64,000 nt of DNA from Fibrobacterota bacterium (GTDB lineage Bacteria; Fibrobacterota; Fibrobacteria; UBA5070). Of the stretch, positions 35,906 to 46,176 are shown piece after piece (the stretch's first letter is position 1; every line of letters begins with the position of its first letter). The stretch lies in assembly GCA_016715065.1 (NCBI GenBank), contig JADKBN010000017.1:124001-188000 (forward strand), read 5' to 3'. The notes beneath the pieces are model-generated. The model was given only the letters and a program-made list of their open reading frames with translations, was not told where the DNA came from and ran no database searches. The translations under genes and the position numbers were made by a program.

Positions 35906-36533
35906 AGGCCGCTGATCTGTCCTGTTTGTGGCGGGTGGACCCCTTATGACATGCGTCCGTGCGACACCTGGACCATGTCAGATGTTGACGACATGAGTGC
36001 CGTTCGCGAGTCAAATGTGACAAGGATGGGATCCAGCAGCCGAAGGTGCCTGGGCGCCCCTTACCCAGCTGTTTGAAATGCGCTCCATATGCCGTTGATG
36101 TGCCCACGTCCGAGCTTATGGGAGCCAGCGAAGACAGCCTTGGGAGAATCGCCATCCGAGCCGTAGCCAAGGGTGGAGCGCAGTTTCGCGCAAAGGCGCC
36201 CATCCGTTTGGTGCACTCTCGATCGATGAGAAGTTTTGGCGAGGAAGAAATTGTGCAACCATCATCGGGATCCGGAAGGGGATCGTGGAAGAGATGATCC
36301 CCAGGAAACCAGAAAGAACCGATCAAACGCTGGCTTATCGGATGAAGGAATCTATTCGCCAAATTCTGTCCACATCCTCTGCGGAGGAAGTCGAAAATCT
36401 TCTGAGGGAATGGATCGGCTGGGTGCACAAGGAAAGGCTGGAACCGATGAAGCGGGTAGCGAGGTTGATCGGTCGGTCCATGTTCGGGATCCTGAACATC
36501 TTCCGGTTGAAGCGTTCACCAACCAAAGTCTGA
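35905..36533 (+). pseudogene. Decayed ISL3-family transposase
   Basis: Pieces in different frames match the ISL3 order: a zinc-ribbon remnant ICPVCGGWTPYDMRP near 35910-35960, an IDEKFWRGRNCATII-like catalytic remnant near 36220-36270, and the C-terminal segment EWIGWVHKERLEPMKRVARL at 36400-36470. Frames are broken and the middle is missing, so it cannot be active. It is not the same as the intact ISL3 copy downstream, which lies on the other strand. Confidence 0.5.
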
Positions 36534-36584
36534 TCCAAGCAGGAGGGTGAAATCCAGAGGTCAGTCGTATGAATCCTCAAACGG

Positions 36585-37463
36585 ATGTCTTTAGGGGTGA
36601 TCTGGGGCCTTCTCTGGGTGGTGGTCGGGTTTTCCTGCAAGCCAAATGCTGAGAGGGACGATCAAAAACCACCATTGGTTGTGGTCTCGCAGGATTCGGT
36701 TGGACAAGAGCCTGTCGATCCATCTCCTGAGCTGGCGGATACCATCTTGGCAAGGGTACTCCGAGCTTCTGATCCAACGTCGAAAGACGACTCCGCCATG
36801 CTGGATTTGATCCTTGCCGGCGGGAACGCGCTGGTGGATGCGCGGGCCAAGGTCTATGGGGCACCGGGGAAGACGCAATACCTGCCTGGAGACAAAGGCG
36901 ATTCCGGTCTTGTGGTGACGGCGAAATGGATCCCGAAATCGCAAGATGCGCAGGCTGTGGATATGGTCTTCAGGTTTCATCAGGCGGAGCTCTCCGCAGC
37001 GGAGTACCACTTGTACTATCCAACCCTGGATGATCTTAGCAAGATGCATGGACGGATGACAAAAGATGCCCGGAAGAAACACCAGGATGCCAAGGTGGAG
37101 GTGGAGCTTGTTGTGACGCTCGATCAGTTCCCGAAGCACGGGGTCTTCGCGACTTGCAAAGGCGACATCACGGCGGATGGGAAGAGCGACGCGATCGCCA
37201 AGCAGTTCAATGTCGCGGATGGGGGCCCCCGGGGGGGGAAAAAGGGGGGGGGGGGGGGGGGGGGGGGGGGTCCGGCGGCCACGGGTCCGGCCCCGGCGGG
37301 GGGGGGGGGGGGGGGGTGCGACGCATATGAAGGGGGGGGGCTGGGCGGGGGGGGTGGCGGGGGGGGGGGGGGGGGGGGGCCGGGTTTTATTGTTTCTGGC
37401 TCTTCACGGTTTCGTGTGGGTGAAATCATGACAGGACCTGTCCTTTCCCTACCATTTGGGTAG
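36585..37463 (+). CDS. Lipoprotein gene with Gly-rich tail, 3' end displaced by ISL3
   Basis: Begins MSLGVIWGLLWVVVGFSCKP, a lipoprotein signal with lipobox VGFSC. A 200-residue domain of unknown family follows, then a Gly-rich tail (about 37220-37380). An ISL3 element sits at 37398 within the last codons, so the present frame runs into the element and stops at 37463. Without the element the frame would continue from 37397 to 38801 and end VQG-stop at 38812. The Gly tail is coded by long G runs whose exact length may be wrong. A partial deleted paralogue is at 32146-32386. Confidence 0.6.
   Translation: MSLGVIWGLLWVVVGFSCKPNAERDDQKPPLVVVSQDSVGQEPVDPSPELADTILARVLRASDPTSKDDSAMLDLILAGGNALVDARAKVYGAPGKTQYLPGDKGDSGLVVTAKWIPKSQDAQAVDMVFRFHQAELSAAEYHLYYPTLDDLSKMHGRMTKDARKKHQDAKVEVELVVTLDQFPKHGVFATCKGDITADGKSDAIAKQFNVADGGPRGGKKGGGGGGGGGPAATGPAPAGGGGGGCDAYEGGGLGGGGGGGGGGGGPGFIVSGSSRFRVGEIMTGPVLSLPFG
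37220..37380. repeat. Low-complexity poly-G tract
   Basis: Several uninterrupted G runs of 8 to more than 20 bases. They either encode a real poly-Gly tail or reflect poor base calling. The present reading frame through it should not be trusted. Confidence 0.7.
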
Positions 37464-38792
37464 CCCTGTCGTCAGGACCTTGAGCCTCAAGTACTCCTCG
37501 TCTCGGATACCGTAGGCTCTCCTCTGGATGGTGCGGATCTTGTTGTTCATGCCTTCGACGAAGCCCATCGGGATCTTCTCGTCGAAGCCCGCCATGGCGA
37601 CGACTCCATCCCAGTGGCGATCGATCATCGCTGCGAAATCCTCCAGCGGTTTCAGCCTTTGCCATCGCAGGCTTCGCTTCCATCCCTCGAAGAACTTCCG
37701 CGCCCACGTTGCCGACCGATAGGTCCACAACTGATCGAACGACTCCTTCAGCAAGTACGCCTTGTTCAGCCGGGCATTGGCCTTCAGCAGTTGCTCCAGT
37801 TCCAGGCGCCCCTCCCGGTCGAGATTCTCCCGATTGGACAGGAGGTTGTACCGCTGTCCCTTGATGAACCTGCGCTTGTCACTGTCGACGCGCTTGTATT
37901 CGGCACGCCTGATCGCATCGATGGCTCGCCCCAGGTGCTGAGAGATATGGAAGTGGTCGTAGGCGATCTTGCCATTGGGGCAGTGCGCCTGGAATGATCT
38001 CTCGAAGGCTTTCCACATATCCATCACGCCGATCTCGATCTCCCCGCAAACCTCGATTCCAAGGCCTTCGTAGAACCGATCCATGCTCTGGGTCGAGCGG
38101 TCATCACCTCCGAACCAGATCGGACGCCGACGCCCCAAGTCGTGCACCACAATCCGGTACTCGTGTCCCTTGCGGACCGAAATTTCGTCGATGCCGATGG
38201 CACGCGGCGGCTCGATTGGATTGTCGGCTAACTGCCGTTGCATATACTGAATGTCCAGATTCTTCACTGTCTCCCAGTGCAGCCTGAACTCCTCGGCCAC
38301 CGAGGAAATGCTCGCCTCACGACATCGGCGACCGACACGCTGGACGAATCGTTCCGATTGGTGACCTGTCTTGGCAAGCCATGCCAACGTCTCCGTTTTC
38401 ACCATGCCGCACACCGGGCAATCGACGCGGCGGATCTCGACATCAAGCCAAATCCTCCAGGACCCGCAATCCAGGTCGCGAACAAGTCGGCGCCGACTGT
38501 CGTACCACGTTCGACACACCCTGCCGCAGCATCCGCAGGCCGTCTTTTTTCCCCCGCCGGACCAGGGTCACGACCCGGCCGTCAGGAATGCTGGGGTGGC
38601 TACGGACTCGCGCCAGCGGACGAAATCCGGGGTAACGGAAGGCGTCCTTGATATGCTGAATCTCGGGAGTGTCCGGTGGATCTGTCATCGTGCCAAGTTT
38701 CGCATTCACGTCGACGACCGGGAGGCCACTCCTCATCGGCACTGCAGGGGAGCAGGTGCGATGGATCTACCCACACAAATCCGTGAAGAGCC
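37398..38792 (-). mobile_element. ISL3-family insertion sequence, complete, with 8-bp target duplication
   Basis: 1395 bp. Left end GGCTCTTCACGG then TTTCGTGTGGGT; the complement of the right end reads GGCTCTTCACGG then ATTTGTGTGGGT, giving terminal inverted repeats of about 24 bp. The element is flanked on both sides by TTGTTTCT (37390-37397 and 38793-38800), a perfect 8-bp duplication as is usual for ISL3, so the insertion is recent. It lies in the last codons of the lipoprotein gene. Confidence 0.92.
37449..38688 (-). CDS. ISL3-family transposase, one frameshift at an A run
   Basis: The N-terminal part (from MTDPPDTPEIQ at 38688) and the main part (in another frame, to 37449) join at the A6 run at 38545-38550. 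Removing one A gives a continuous 412-residue protein reading RRGKKTACGCCGRVCRTW across the junction, which completes the zinc-ribbon cysteines. The DDE residues are visible in IGIDEISVRKGH, VMDMWKAF and GFVEGMNNK. The length is normal for ISL3. A sequencing error is the simplest reading, since the ends and target duplication are perfect. Confidence 0.85.
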
Positions 38793-38807
38793 TTGTTTCT
38801 GTCCAAG

Positions 38808-39378
38808 GTTAAAACCCCCGTCTTTCAGACGGGCAGCTTTCAGCCAGCAGGCTTGACAGTACATTCCACAGATGGAGTACCGTCACGGCGATCACACGAA
38901 GACCTCGATCCAGTACCACTTCGTCTGGGTCACGAAGTACCGCTATAAGATGCTCCAAGGTGACGTGGCGGTACGGATCCGTGAACTCATACGTCAGACT
39001 TGTGAGGCCTTTGAGGTGAGGATTCTGCGTGGAGTGGTGAGCGTTGATCACATCCACATCCTGGTGTCCGCGCCACCCACGATCGCTCCATCAGAGCTGA
39101 TGCGTCGCATAAAGGGACGCAGTTCGGCAAAAGTCCTCGAGGAGTTTCCTTTGCTGAAGAAACGAGTTTGGGGCAGCATTTTGGGCGCGAGGGTATTTCT
39201 GCACGACGGTCGGAGGAGAGCTAACGAAGGAAATGATTGAGGCGTATTTAGAGCACCACTTCGAGCCAGACCCTAACGACAAGTTTGACCTTTCTCCTTG
39301 AGTTGACGCGCTTTAGCGCGTATCAGGGACTTTCAGTCCCTTGTACGAACCCGCCGACTTTAGTCGGCGGTTTGTTCA
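38808..39378 (+). mobile_element. IS200/IS605-type element
   Basis: The left end carries the hairpin CCCGTCT/AGACGGG near 38816-38832. The right end has three hairpins: GCGC/GCGC near 39308, AGGGAC/GTCCCT near 39325 and CCGCCGACT/AGTCGGCGG near 39352-39372. Such subterminal hairpins are what Y1 transposases recognise on single-stranded DNA. Exact cleavage sites cannot be fixed. Only tnpA is present, no tnpB. Confidence 0.8.
38872..39301 (+). CDS. tnpA: IS200-like Y1 transposase TnpA, frameshifted
   Basis: Starts MEYRHGDHTKTSIQYHFVWVTK and carries the HUH motif in SVDHIHILVS. The frame is lost near 39170-39182. Adding one G to the G4 run (39170-39173) and one T to the T4 run (39179-39182) restores KKRVWGQHFWARGYFCTTVG and a normal C-terminus ending KFDLSP at 39301, about 143 residues. 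The nucleophilic Tyr should lie in the restored part (EMIEAYLEHH). Two separate homopolymer losses next to each other point to base-calling error. Confidence 0.8.
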
Positions 39379-39870
39379 GTCAACTGCGTTGGGCTTCTCC
39401 GGGCGCGGGCCCGGAGGCCGTTTCACAGCTTCCGCCGTGGGACCCCGGGGTGGCCCGGTAGCCGTTTCTCGGCTGCGTCGGCACCCGAACCGCGACCAAG
39501 GGGCCGAGCGCGCGGCCCCTTGGATCCCGCGCGCCGGGGGACTCTAGCTGGAACGGCCAAACCGGCTCGCCAGGGATGTGGGTGCAATGGCTGTTGAGGC
39601 ATACGGGCTGACGGCATCAGGGACGCGATCGGTATCTTCATGACACTGGCCGTTCCAATATCCGAGTCCCCCGGACCCCCGCCAATTTGGTTGGATTGCC
39701 AGTTCGGCTGAATTGCCTGCCCTGCTTGATTGCCAATTTCCGGCATCGCTTCGCTGGCCGGCTGGGTGGTCGATGCCCCGAACGCCGATCCCCTCTCCCC
39801 CGGTGGGGAGAGGGAGAGGGAGAGGGCACTACCCCTTTCTCCCCGCCAACCTCAGCCACCTCCGGGAGGA
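39379..39870 (+). repeat. Dispersed structured repeat, copy 6 (both modules)
   Basis: Starts right after the IS200 right end with CAACTGCGTTGGGC. Hairpin TCCGGGC/GCCCGGA at 39398-39415 is a paired variant of CCAGGC/GCCTGG. CCAAGGGGCC/GGCCCCTTGG lies near 39496-39523. The outer arms are near 39537 and 39650. The second module carries CCCTCTCCCC/GGGGAGAGGG near 39792. Confidence 0.85.
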
Positions 39871-39949
39871 GGAAAATTCCTTGCTCGTTTCGTGGATCCG
39901 TGCCACGATCCCTGGGCAGGACAATCCGTGGTTCTGTATTCTTTGGCTC

Positions 39950-42900
39950 ATGCAAACTCTGATGCGCCTTCTGACGTGTGCGGCCATTTCGACAGGTTTC
40001 GCCAGGGAGATTTCGGTGGCGCCTGCAGTGCCGATCTTCCAGGGGGGTGCCACCCGCATCCAGTTGGCGGGATGGGATGGTCGCGGCGCCCTTGATGTGT
40101 CGTGGACGGGCGATGTGGTCTTGCTTGGCCCTTGCAAGGGGGATCTGGATTCGATGGGTGGTGGCCGGTGCCGACTGGAGGCCGGCTCGATCGATCTGGC
40201 TCGCGTCAGCGATAGCGGGCTTTGGGCCCATGGATTGCCCAAGGATTCCTTGAGGCAGGGCGGGCGGTATTCGATTGGGGTGCAGGTGGAGGGCAGCCCG
40301 GCGCCTGACCAGCCAATCCCATGGCGGGGGATGAGCCGTGCTTGGCCGGTTCGCATGGAGATCCTGGAAGCCGAGGATCCACAGGAGGATAACCAGAGGG
40401 TCTTCGAGCTTCCTCAGGAGCCGGGGAGGCGATGGGCGCTATGGGGAGCCCAAGGAGGGAAGATCCGCTCCCGGGATCCTGGGCTCGAGCGATTGGCGGT
40501 TGCCAACTGGAAGCTGCAGGACTCGGCGGTGGGGATCGAGTGGAAGGATGCGAAAGGCGCCGTGGCAAGGCTTTTGGTGGGGGAGCTCTTTCGGATGCGC
40601 TATGGCAAGCGCGAGACGGATGCCGTGGACGTCGATTCCACCACAAGGAGCGTGAGTGAAGAAAAAACGCAAGCGGTGGAGGAGGCTCCCTCCGATCTTT
40701 CCGTGCAGCCTTCTCGTTCGAGCGGCTGGAGCGATTCCCTGGACTGGCATCTGAACCTGATGGTGTCGATCGATTCCGCGGATCTGGTCCGCGGTCATGC
40801 CTTGACGGATTCCGTCCACGTTCGGATCCAACCCCGGAGGCCGTTGCGAACCCTCTGGAATGTTCCAACTCCTCAGGTAAATGGCAGGAGGGAACGGCCG
40901 AAAATCGCCTGGTCCGGGCGCATTCAAGTGCGGGCAAGGCATCGCGTTCCAGGCGGAGGGGACGTACTGTTGGCCGACACATCGGTCCAGGTGGATTCGT
41001 CCCGGCCCGAACTTCCCGTATGGCAGGGGGCGTTGGGGGGCCTTCGCACCACTGCCCACACAAACCAGGACACCGGGTGGGAGTTGTCCGTGCGGGTGAA
41101 GGATCCCGACACCGCATCGGATTGGGAGGTGATCCCGTTCACCGTGGGTGGGGGAGCCAGAATCTCCATGGACCCCATCGCCGACCAGAGCGTGGTGTGG
41201 AAGCCATTGAGGCTCGGTTGGATGCCCGACAGCCAATCGGTGCGGGGCGATTGGGAGGTGTCGGGGCTTCCCTTGTACGGGGGGACGTATCTCGGCACGA
41301 CCTACGTGCGCCTGATCCACCACGATGCCGTGGTGCGGGTCGAACGACGAGGAAAGGAGCGAGCGGTCGGATTGGAACCGCCGCACGGCGGTTGGTTTTC
41401 CGCCCAGGAGTGTTACGAGCCCGAAGGGGCGGATCAGGGCCAGAGCACCTGCCGGCCGATCGACACGTTTTGGACCCGGCAAGGAATTGTACAGGTGAGA
41501 TTCGCACCAGGGGCGATCGAGGGGCCCGAGGCCAGAGGGATCCGCGTGCGCGAGGCCACGATGGAAGACGGAGGCGGGAGCTGGAGCGGCAGGTCTGAAG
41601 AGGCGAATTCTCCATGGAGTCACCGGCGATCGATCGTGGCGATTGGTCCGTTCCATGTGACCGCCAAGGGGATTTCGGAAGACTTGAAATCGAGTGACGG
41701 ATTCCGACTGGGATTGAGAAGAGGGATCGGGTTCTCCGTGCCGGTGGATCTTATGGGACGCATGGAAACCTCGCGGCGGGAAGATCGCGACACCGTCCAT
41801 TGGACATTCCAGTTGTTCGGGGCGTCCGGTGCACCGTCGCCCAAGGTGCGGATCCGGGTGAATCCGGGATTTTCCAACCAGTTCGTGCCGAATCTCGAGG
41901 TCACGGGATCGCTGGAGCACGCTGCCGAATTCCGTCAGGCATCTTCCCTGCAAGGAGATCCCGAACATTTCCTGCTGGAGACTGCCAAGCTGCGGCCCAT
42001 GGGCCAGCCTTGGCAGGTCCGCCTGGATTCCGCCGTCCACTGGTCGGTGGACCCGGCTTGGGGGCGGCAGAGAGGTCAGGAGGGTTGGCAATTGCGGGTC
42101 CTGGGCGCCAGTGTGGGACCGCAAGGTGTTTCGGTGGATCGATTCGATCTGCGTCTTCCCGTGGGACTGCTCGATTCCACCCTGGATCGTTGGATCCCGG
42201 GTTTTTCTGCGTGGCGGGTGGAACAGGTGATCCCCAGGTACCCTGGAAAAGTGGAGCCCATGCCCAGGTGCACCACCGGCAGGTCCTTCGCCTCGCGTCT
42301 AACCAACGGATGGATGCTGTCCGCAAAAGGGTGGGAGCTGGTCCAGGACACATCCGGGGCCGGAAATCCCGGAGAGGATTCGTATCCGGCCAGGGTGAGC
42401 GGGATCAGCGTCCTGCAGCCGGCCTCCTTGACGTTGAACGGTACCTCGATCCTGGATTTGGCCAAGCCTCGTCGATCGGGATCCACGTTCCGGTTGGCAC
42501 TGGACAGTTTCCGTGTGGGGTTCGACGACGACATTTCCTTCCGCGCCGTGCGCGCGATGCGGCGCGATACGGTGGGGAAGTTGATCCTGGCTGGTTCCAT
42601 CGTCTTGGAAAACAACCAAGGCATGGTGGTCCGAGACCGATCCATCCAGCTGATCGATGGATGGATTCCTGGGCGCGCGAAATCCAGGCAATTTGAATCC
42701 CCGTTGATGGCGTGGGGAAGCGATCTGGAATTGATGTCCCTCCACGCACGCCTGCCGCTTCGGGAATCGGATCGGATCCCCATCGGAGGCGGACAACTTT
42801 CCGGGAAAGGCTTGGTGCTGGAACTAGGGAGCGATCCGGTGCTCCGTGTGGAATCCCCCCGCTTCATTCCCTCCCGGAAAGACAAAACCTGTCCGGAGAC

Positions 42901-42991
42901 GATTTCCCTGCAGGAGGTGATCCTGACGCTGGAGGGGGCCGTCGTCCACATGTCGGGGAAGCCCACAGGCTGCCTGACCCACATCTTTTGA
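39950..42991 (+). CDS. Large exported protein of unknown function
   Basis: 1013 residues from MQTLMRLLTCAAISTGFA, a signal peptide (an ATG four codons later at 39962 would also keep it). The mature part is mostly beta-prone with many Trp, Gly and Arg residues and no transmembrane segments. I recognise no domain. An upstream open frame into the repeat lacks coding character. It is a single gene flanked by structured repeats, probably surface or periplasmic. Confidence 0.6.
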   Translation: MQTLMRLLTCAAISTGFAREISVAPAVPIFQGGATRIQLAGWDGRGALDVSWTGDVVLLGPCKGDLDSMGGGRCRLEAGSIDLARVSDSGLWAHGLPKDSLRQGGRYSIGVQVEGSPAPDQPIPWRGMSRAWPVRMEILEAEDPQEDNQRVFELPQEPGRRWALWGAQGGKIRSRDPGLERLAVANWKLQDSAVGIEWKDAKGAVARLLVGELFRMRYGKRETDAVDVDSTTRSVSEEKTQAVEEAPSDLSVQPSRSSGWSDSLDWHLNLMVSIDSADLVRGHALTDSVHVRIQPRRPLRTLWNVPTPQVNGRRERPKIAWSGRIQVRARHRVPGGGDVLLADTSVQVDSSRPELPVWQGALGGLRTTAHTNQDTGWELSVRVKDPDTASDWEVIPFTVGGGARISMDPIADQSVVWKPLRLGWMPDSQSVRGDWEVSGLPLYGGTYLGTTYVRLIHHDAVVRVERRGKERAVGLEPPHGGWFSAQECYEPEGADQGQSTCRPIDTFWTRQGIVQVRFAPGAIEGPEARGIRVREATMEDGGGSWSGRSEEANSPWSHRRSIVAIGPFHVTAKGISEDLKSSDGFRLGLRRGIGFSVPVDLMGRMETSRREDRDTVHWTFQLFGASGAPSPKVRIRVNPGFSNQFVPNLEVTGSLEHAAEFRQASSLQGDPEHFLLETAKLRPMGQPWQVRLDSAVHWSVDPAWGRQRGQEGWQLRVLGASVGPQGVSVDRFDLRLPVGLLDSTLDRWIPGFSAWRVEQVIPRYPGKVEPMPRCTTGRSFASRLTNGWMLSAKGWELVQDTSGAGNPGEDSYPARVSGISVLQPASLTLNGTSILDLAKPRRSGSTFRLALDSFRVGFDDDISFRAVRAMRRDTVGKLILAGSIVLENNQGMVVRDRSIQLIDGWIPGRAKSRQFESPLMAWGSDLELMSLHARLPLRESDRIPIGGGQLSGKGLVLELGSDPVLRVESPRFIPSRKDKTCPETISLQEVILTLEGAVVHMSGKPTGCLTHIF

Positions 42992-42994
42992 TTC

Positions 42995-43441
42995 TATCGG
43001 CTGGCGCCGGGCTTTCTTTTCAACTGCGTCGGGCTTCTACCGGGGCGGCCCGGTTGCCGTATTCACGGTGCGGCCGCGCACCGTGACCGCGGCCAGAGGT
43101 ACTAACGCCGTACCTCTGGACTCCGGCGCCGGGGGACTCTAGCTGGAACGGCCAAACCGGCTCGCCAGGGCTGTGGGTACAATGGCTGTTGAGGCATACG
43201 GGCTGACTGCATCAGGGACGCGATCGGTAACTTCATGACACTGGCCGTTCCAATATCCGAGTCCCCCGGACCCCCGCCGGTTCGGCTGGATTGCCAGTTT
43301 TTGCGGCCGCATTCGGTATGCCGGATTTTGTCTCCTGCGGATTTGCCCGAGGACGCTTCGCAGGCTGGCTGAGTGGTTGATGCCCCGAACACCGAGCCCC
43401 TCTCCCCCGGTGGGGAGAGGGTGAGGGTGAGGGCGCCACCC
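42995..43441 (+). repeat. Dispersed structured repeat, copy 7, second module cut by IS3
   Basis: Begins just after the TGA. CACGGTGC/GCACCGTG at 43064-43085 is a paired variant of CACGGGGC/GCCCCGTG. CCAGAGGTAC/GTACCTCTGG lies near 43092. The outer arms are near 43128 and 43258. The second module runs to GCGCCACCC at 43441, where the IS3 element interrupts it; the rest resumes at 46703. Confidence 0.85.
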
Positions 43442-43758
43442 GGTGCGTGTCAAGGTTGTTGTCGCCTGGATTATTTCGGGGACCCTGGTTTCGACTGGTT
43501 TTTTGCTACCCGGTTTAAGTCCTCTTTTTCCGGATTCAGTTCCACAGGCCCTACAGGCTTCCAGTCTCTGGATCGACCACTCCAGCGAGCTGGATTTCGA
43601 TCCTTCGCCGCTCTGTAGACATCATCCCTGCTAGACAGAATCTGATCCTGATGCCCAGTATGTCGTTGCTCCGGTGTAACGAATTGAAGACTGCTGTGGA
43701 GATGTTCGAAGTTGTACCAGGTTACCAGCCGATTCGCCCATCGTTTGGCGTGCTCTAG

Positions 43759-45375
43759 CCTGAATTCGTCGCGACGAATTCTCAATATCTCGATTTCGTT
43801 GCACGACAGAATATGGCATCAGTTGTCTGCCGTTTTGAGGTCTTCATTCGCGTTTGTTGCACCTATTCCTTCGGTACCGGGCGCACCTCGCCCTTACCCG
43901 GGCTCAGGGTGCCCGGGGACCTTGCGCCCTCAGCCGAGGGCGGGAGCCTGAGATCCACGCAGGCGTGCTGCCAGCGCCAGCCTATCGAAGGCTTTGCGGA
44001 ACAAGCCCTCGTCGGGATGGTTCGATGACAGGTGCAATCGAATGCGCCGGGTGTTGCGGGTCACAACCGCACCGATCTTCAATAGCTTGATCCGGATGGT
44101 GGAACATGTCGATCGCTCCTCCCTCTCACCCTTCAATCCGATCGCACGCAAGGTGTGCTGTAGGACGTATGCCAGGGTGGACATCAAAAGACGCATCCAA
44201 TTTTCCTGGAACCCTCCGTGGGACAGCCTCGATCCGAACAGGTCTGTCTGCGTCTCCTTGAATCGATTCTCCATTTCGCCGCGAGCGCAGTAGATCTCGG
44301 CGTAGATGTGGCGCGGTTCGCCCGAGAGGTTCGTCGCCACATAGCGCGTATTGGGTCCCAATGGGTTGCGTTCGGCCTTGACGATCACGCGCCGCGAGCT
44401 CTTCCAGGATCCCGCTCGATAATCCACTTCGTCGAACAATTTTTGCCATTGGGCGGTTTGGAAAAAGACCTCCTCGGCCTCCATACGAACCGCCACGCTC
44501 GACTTTTCCAAGACAGAATTTGGTTGCATGCCCACGACATATCCGACCTTGTTTTGTTCGCACCAGCGCAGGATGTGGTCGCGGCAGTAGGCGGCATCGG
44601 CCCTCCAGACGATGCGGACATTCGGCCAAGCGCGGCGCAGTCGATGGGTCAAGCCCGCCAGTACGGCCAGAGCGCCTCGAGCGGGGCCACGATCGGCGGG
44701 GCGCAGGATCGCGCACAAGGGGTGCTTTCCGGCGAACACGAACAAAGGCAGGTAGCAGTAGCCACTGTAATGGCCGTGGAAGAATCGGCCTTCCTGAGTC
44801 CCGTGCAGTTGCACATCGGTGGCGTCGAAATCCAGCACAATTTCCTGGGGAGCTTTGCCACGGTGCGATTCGATGTAGGCGTCGATCAGAAGCTCGTTGA
44901 GCTTCCAGTTGGTCTGCGGCGTGGCCAGGCGGGCGATGCGTCCAAGGGTGGAATCGCTGGCCAGGGGCTTGTCCTGCCCGACAGCGGTTTGCAAGGCAAT
45001 GTCGTGGCGCAAGTCTCGCTGATCAATCAGATCCTCGTGGCCAAGACACAAGCTGTAGACAGCCTGGCGGACCATGGAAGGAAGCGAATGGATGCAAGAA
45101 GATCGACGACGCTTGTCCGGAATGCAGCGGGCGATGCGGTGCGAAAGACCTCCAAGGGCGCGATCGGCCAGACCAAGAAGAAGTGCGCCACCGTTTGACG
45201 TTACATTGCCGCCCTCAAAATCCACCTCGACTTTGCGGCCTTGGACCATCGGGAAAAGATCCAGCGTTTGATTACGTTTTGACATGGGCCCTCTGGTTTG
45301 TTGGTTCTGTTTCCCAAGCCCCAATGTATGGGGCTTACAACAAATCAGCAGGGCTTTCCCCATGACGAATTCAGG
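43759..45375 (-). mobile_element. IS1380-family insertion sequence, complete
   Basis: 1617 bp. Both ends begin CCTGAATTCGTC in inverted orientation (left at 43759, right ending at 45375). It is flanked by CTAG at 43755-43758 and 45376-45379, a 4-bp target duplication. It is inserted in the IS3 orfB gene. Confidence 0.92.
43930..45285 (-). CDS. IS1380-family DDE transposase
   Basis: 451 residues from MSKRNQTLDLFP, with AGAGGG upstream; the frame is open further but without family similarity. Features of the family: TSNGGALLLGLADRALGG near the start, VLDFDATDVQLHG as the first catalytic Asp region, and YCARGEMENRFKE containing the catalytic Glu. The length is normal and the frame intact, so this element may be active. 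Confidence 0.9.
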   Translation of the reverse strand: MSKRNQTLDLFPMVQGRKVEVDFEGGNVTSNGGALLLGLADRALGGLSHRIARCIPDKRRRSSCIHSLPSMVRQAVYSLCLGHEDLIDQRDLRHDIALQTAVGQDKPLASDSTLGRIARLATPQTNWKLNELLIDAYIESHRGKAPQEIVLDFDATDVQLHGTQEGRFFHGHYSGYCYLPLFVFAGKHPLCAILRPADRGPARGALAVLAGLTHRLRRAWPNVRIVWRADAAYCRDHILRWCEQNKVGYVVGMQPNSVLEKSSVAVRMEAEEVFFQTAQWQKLFDEVDYRAGSWKSSRRVIVKAERNPLGPNTRYVATNLSGEPRHIYAEIYCARGEMENRFKETQTDLFGSRLSHGGFQENWMRLLMSTLAYVLQHTLRAIGLKGEREERSTCSTIRIKLLKIGAVVTRNTRRIRLHLSSNHPDEGLFRKAFDRLALAARLRGSQAPALG

Positions 45376-46176
45376 CTAGGTCCTCAAATCCGCGCAGCGG
45401 ATAACTCGTGTGGTATTTGAGGGTTCGGAACACAGACTCCGCAAAGGCGTTGTCGTTACTCACCCTCAGTCGCGAATACGATGCCGCGATCCCAAGCCAC
45501 TTCAGCATCTTCAGGACTGTCGTAGCCTTAAGTGCCGCCCCGTTGTCACCGTGCAACACTGGCTTGGTCGTGGCCTCGTCGATTCGCTCCGAAACGGCGG
45601 TCCGCCGGACGAGGGCTGCCGCATGGTCGGATGATTCCGATTCATGGACCACATATCCCACGATCTTGCGGCTGCACAGATCGAGGATCATGTACAGATA
45701 AAACCAACGACCAACGACTCGGCACGGTAGCCAAGTGACATCCCAGCACCATACCTGGCCGGGTCTGTCAGCGATATGGGTTGTTGCCACTCGCCCGGTC
45801 CGGGCAGCCTTGGCGCGGCCGCGATGCCGGTGTTGTCCTTCTTTGCGCAGTACGCGATGGAAGGTCGACTCGCTGGCCAGATAGGCCCCCTCGTCAGCGA
45901 GCTTGGGCACGATCTGCGAGGGCGACAATTCAGCGAACCGAGGCTCGTTGACCACCTGTAGGATCTTCTCGCGCTCTGCCTCCGACAGTGCGTGGGAGGG
46001 GCGAGGATGGATCGAACCAGGCCGCCTGTCCGGTCGGATCTCTCCATCCAATTGCTTCCAACGCTGAAGGGTGCGCACATCGATCCCCGCACAAGAGCAC
46101 GCAGATTTCAGCCGACAGCCATCCAAATGGGCCTGATCAATCGCAAGAGCGATCTTTCGGCGATCTTCCAAGGCGG

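Noticed and set aside
37220..37380. Poly-Gly tail taken as a real structural domain
   Set aside because: The G runs may be miscalled and the reading frame through them cannot be relied on.
38545..38551. Programmed -1 frameshift at A AAA AAG in the ISL3 transposase
   Set aside because: The downstream frame is reached by +1, not -1, and ISL3 transposases are normally made from a single frame. One extra A is the simpler explanation.
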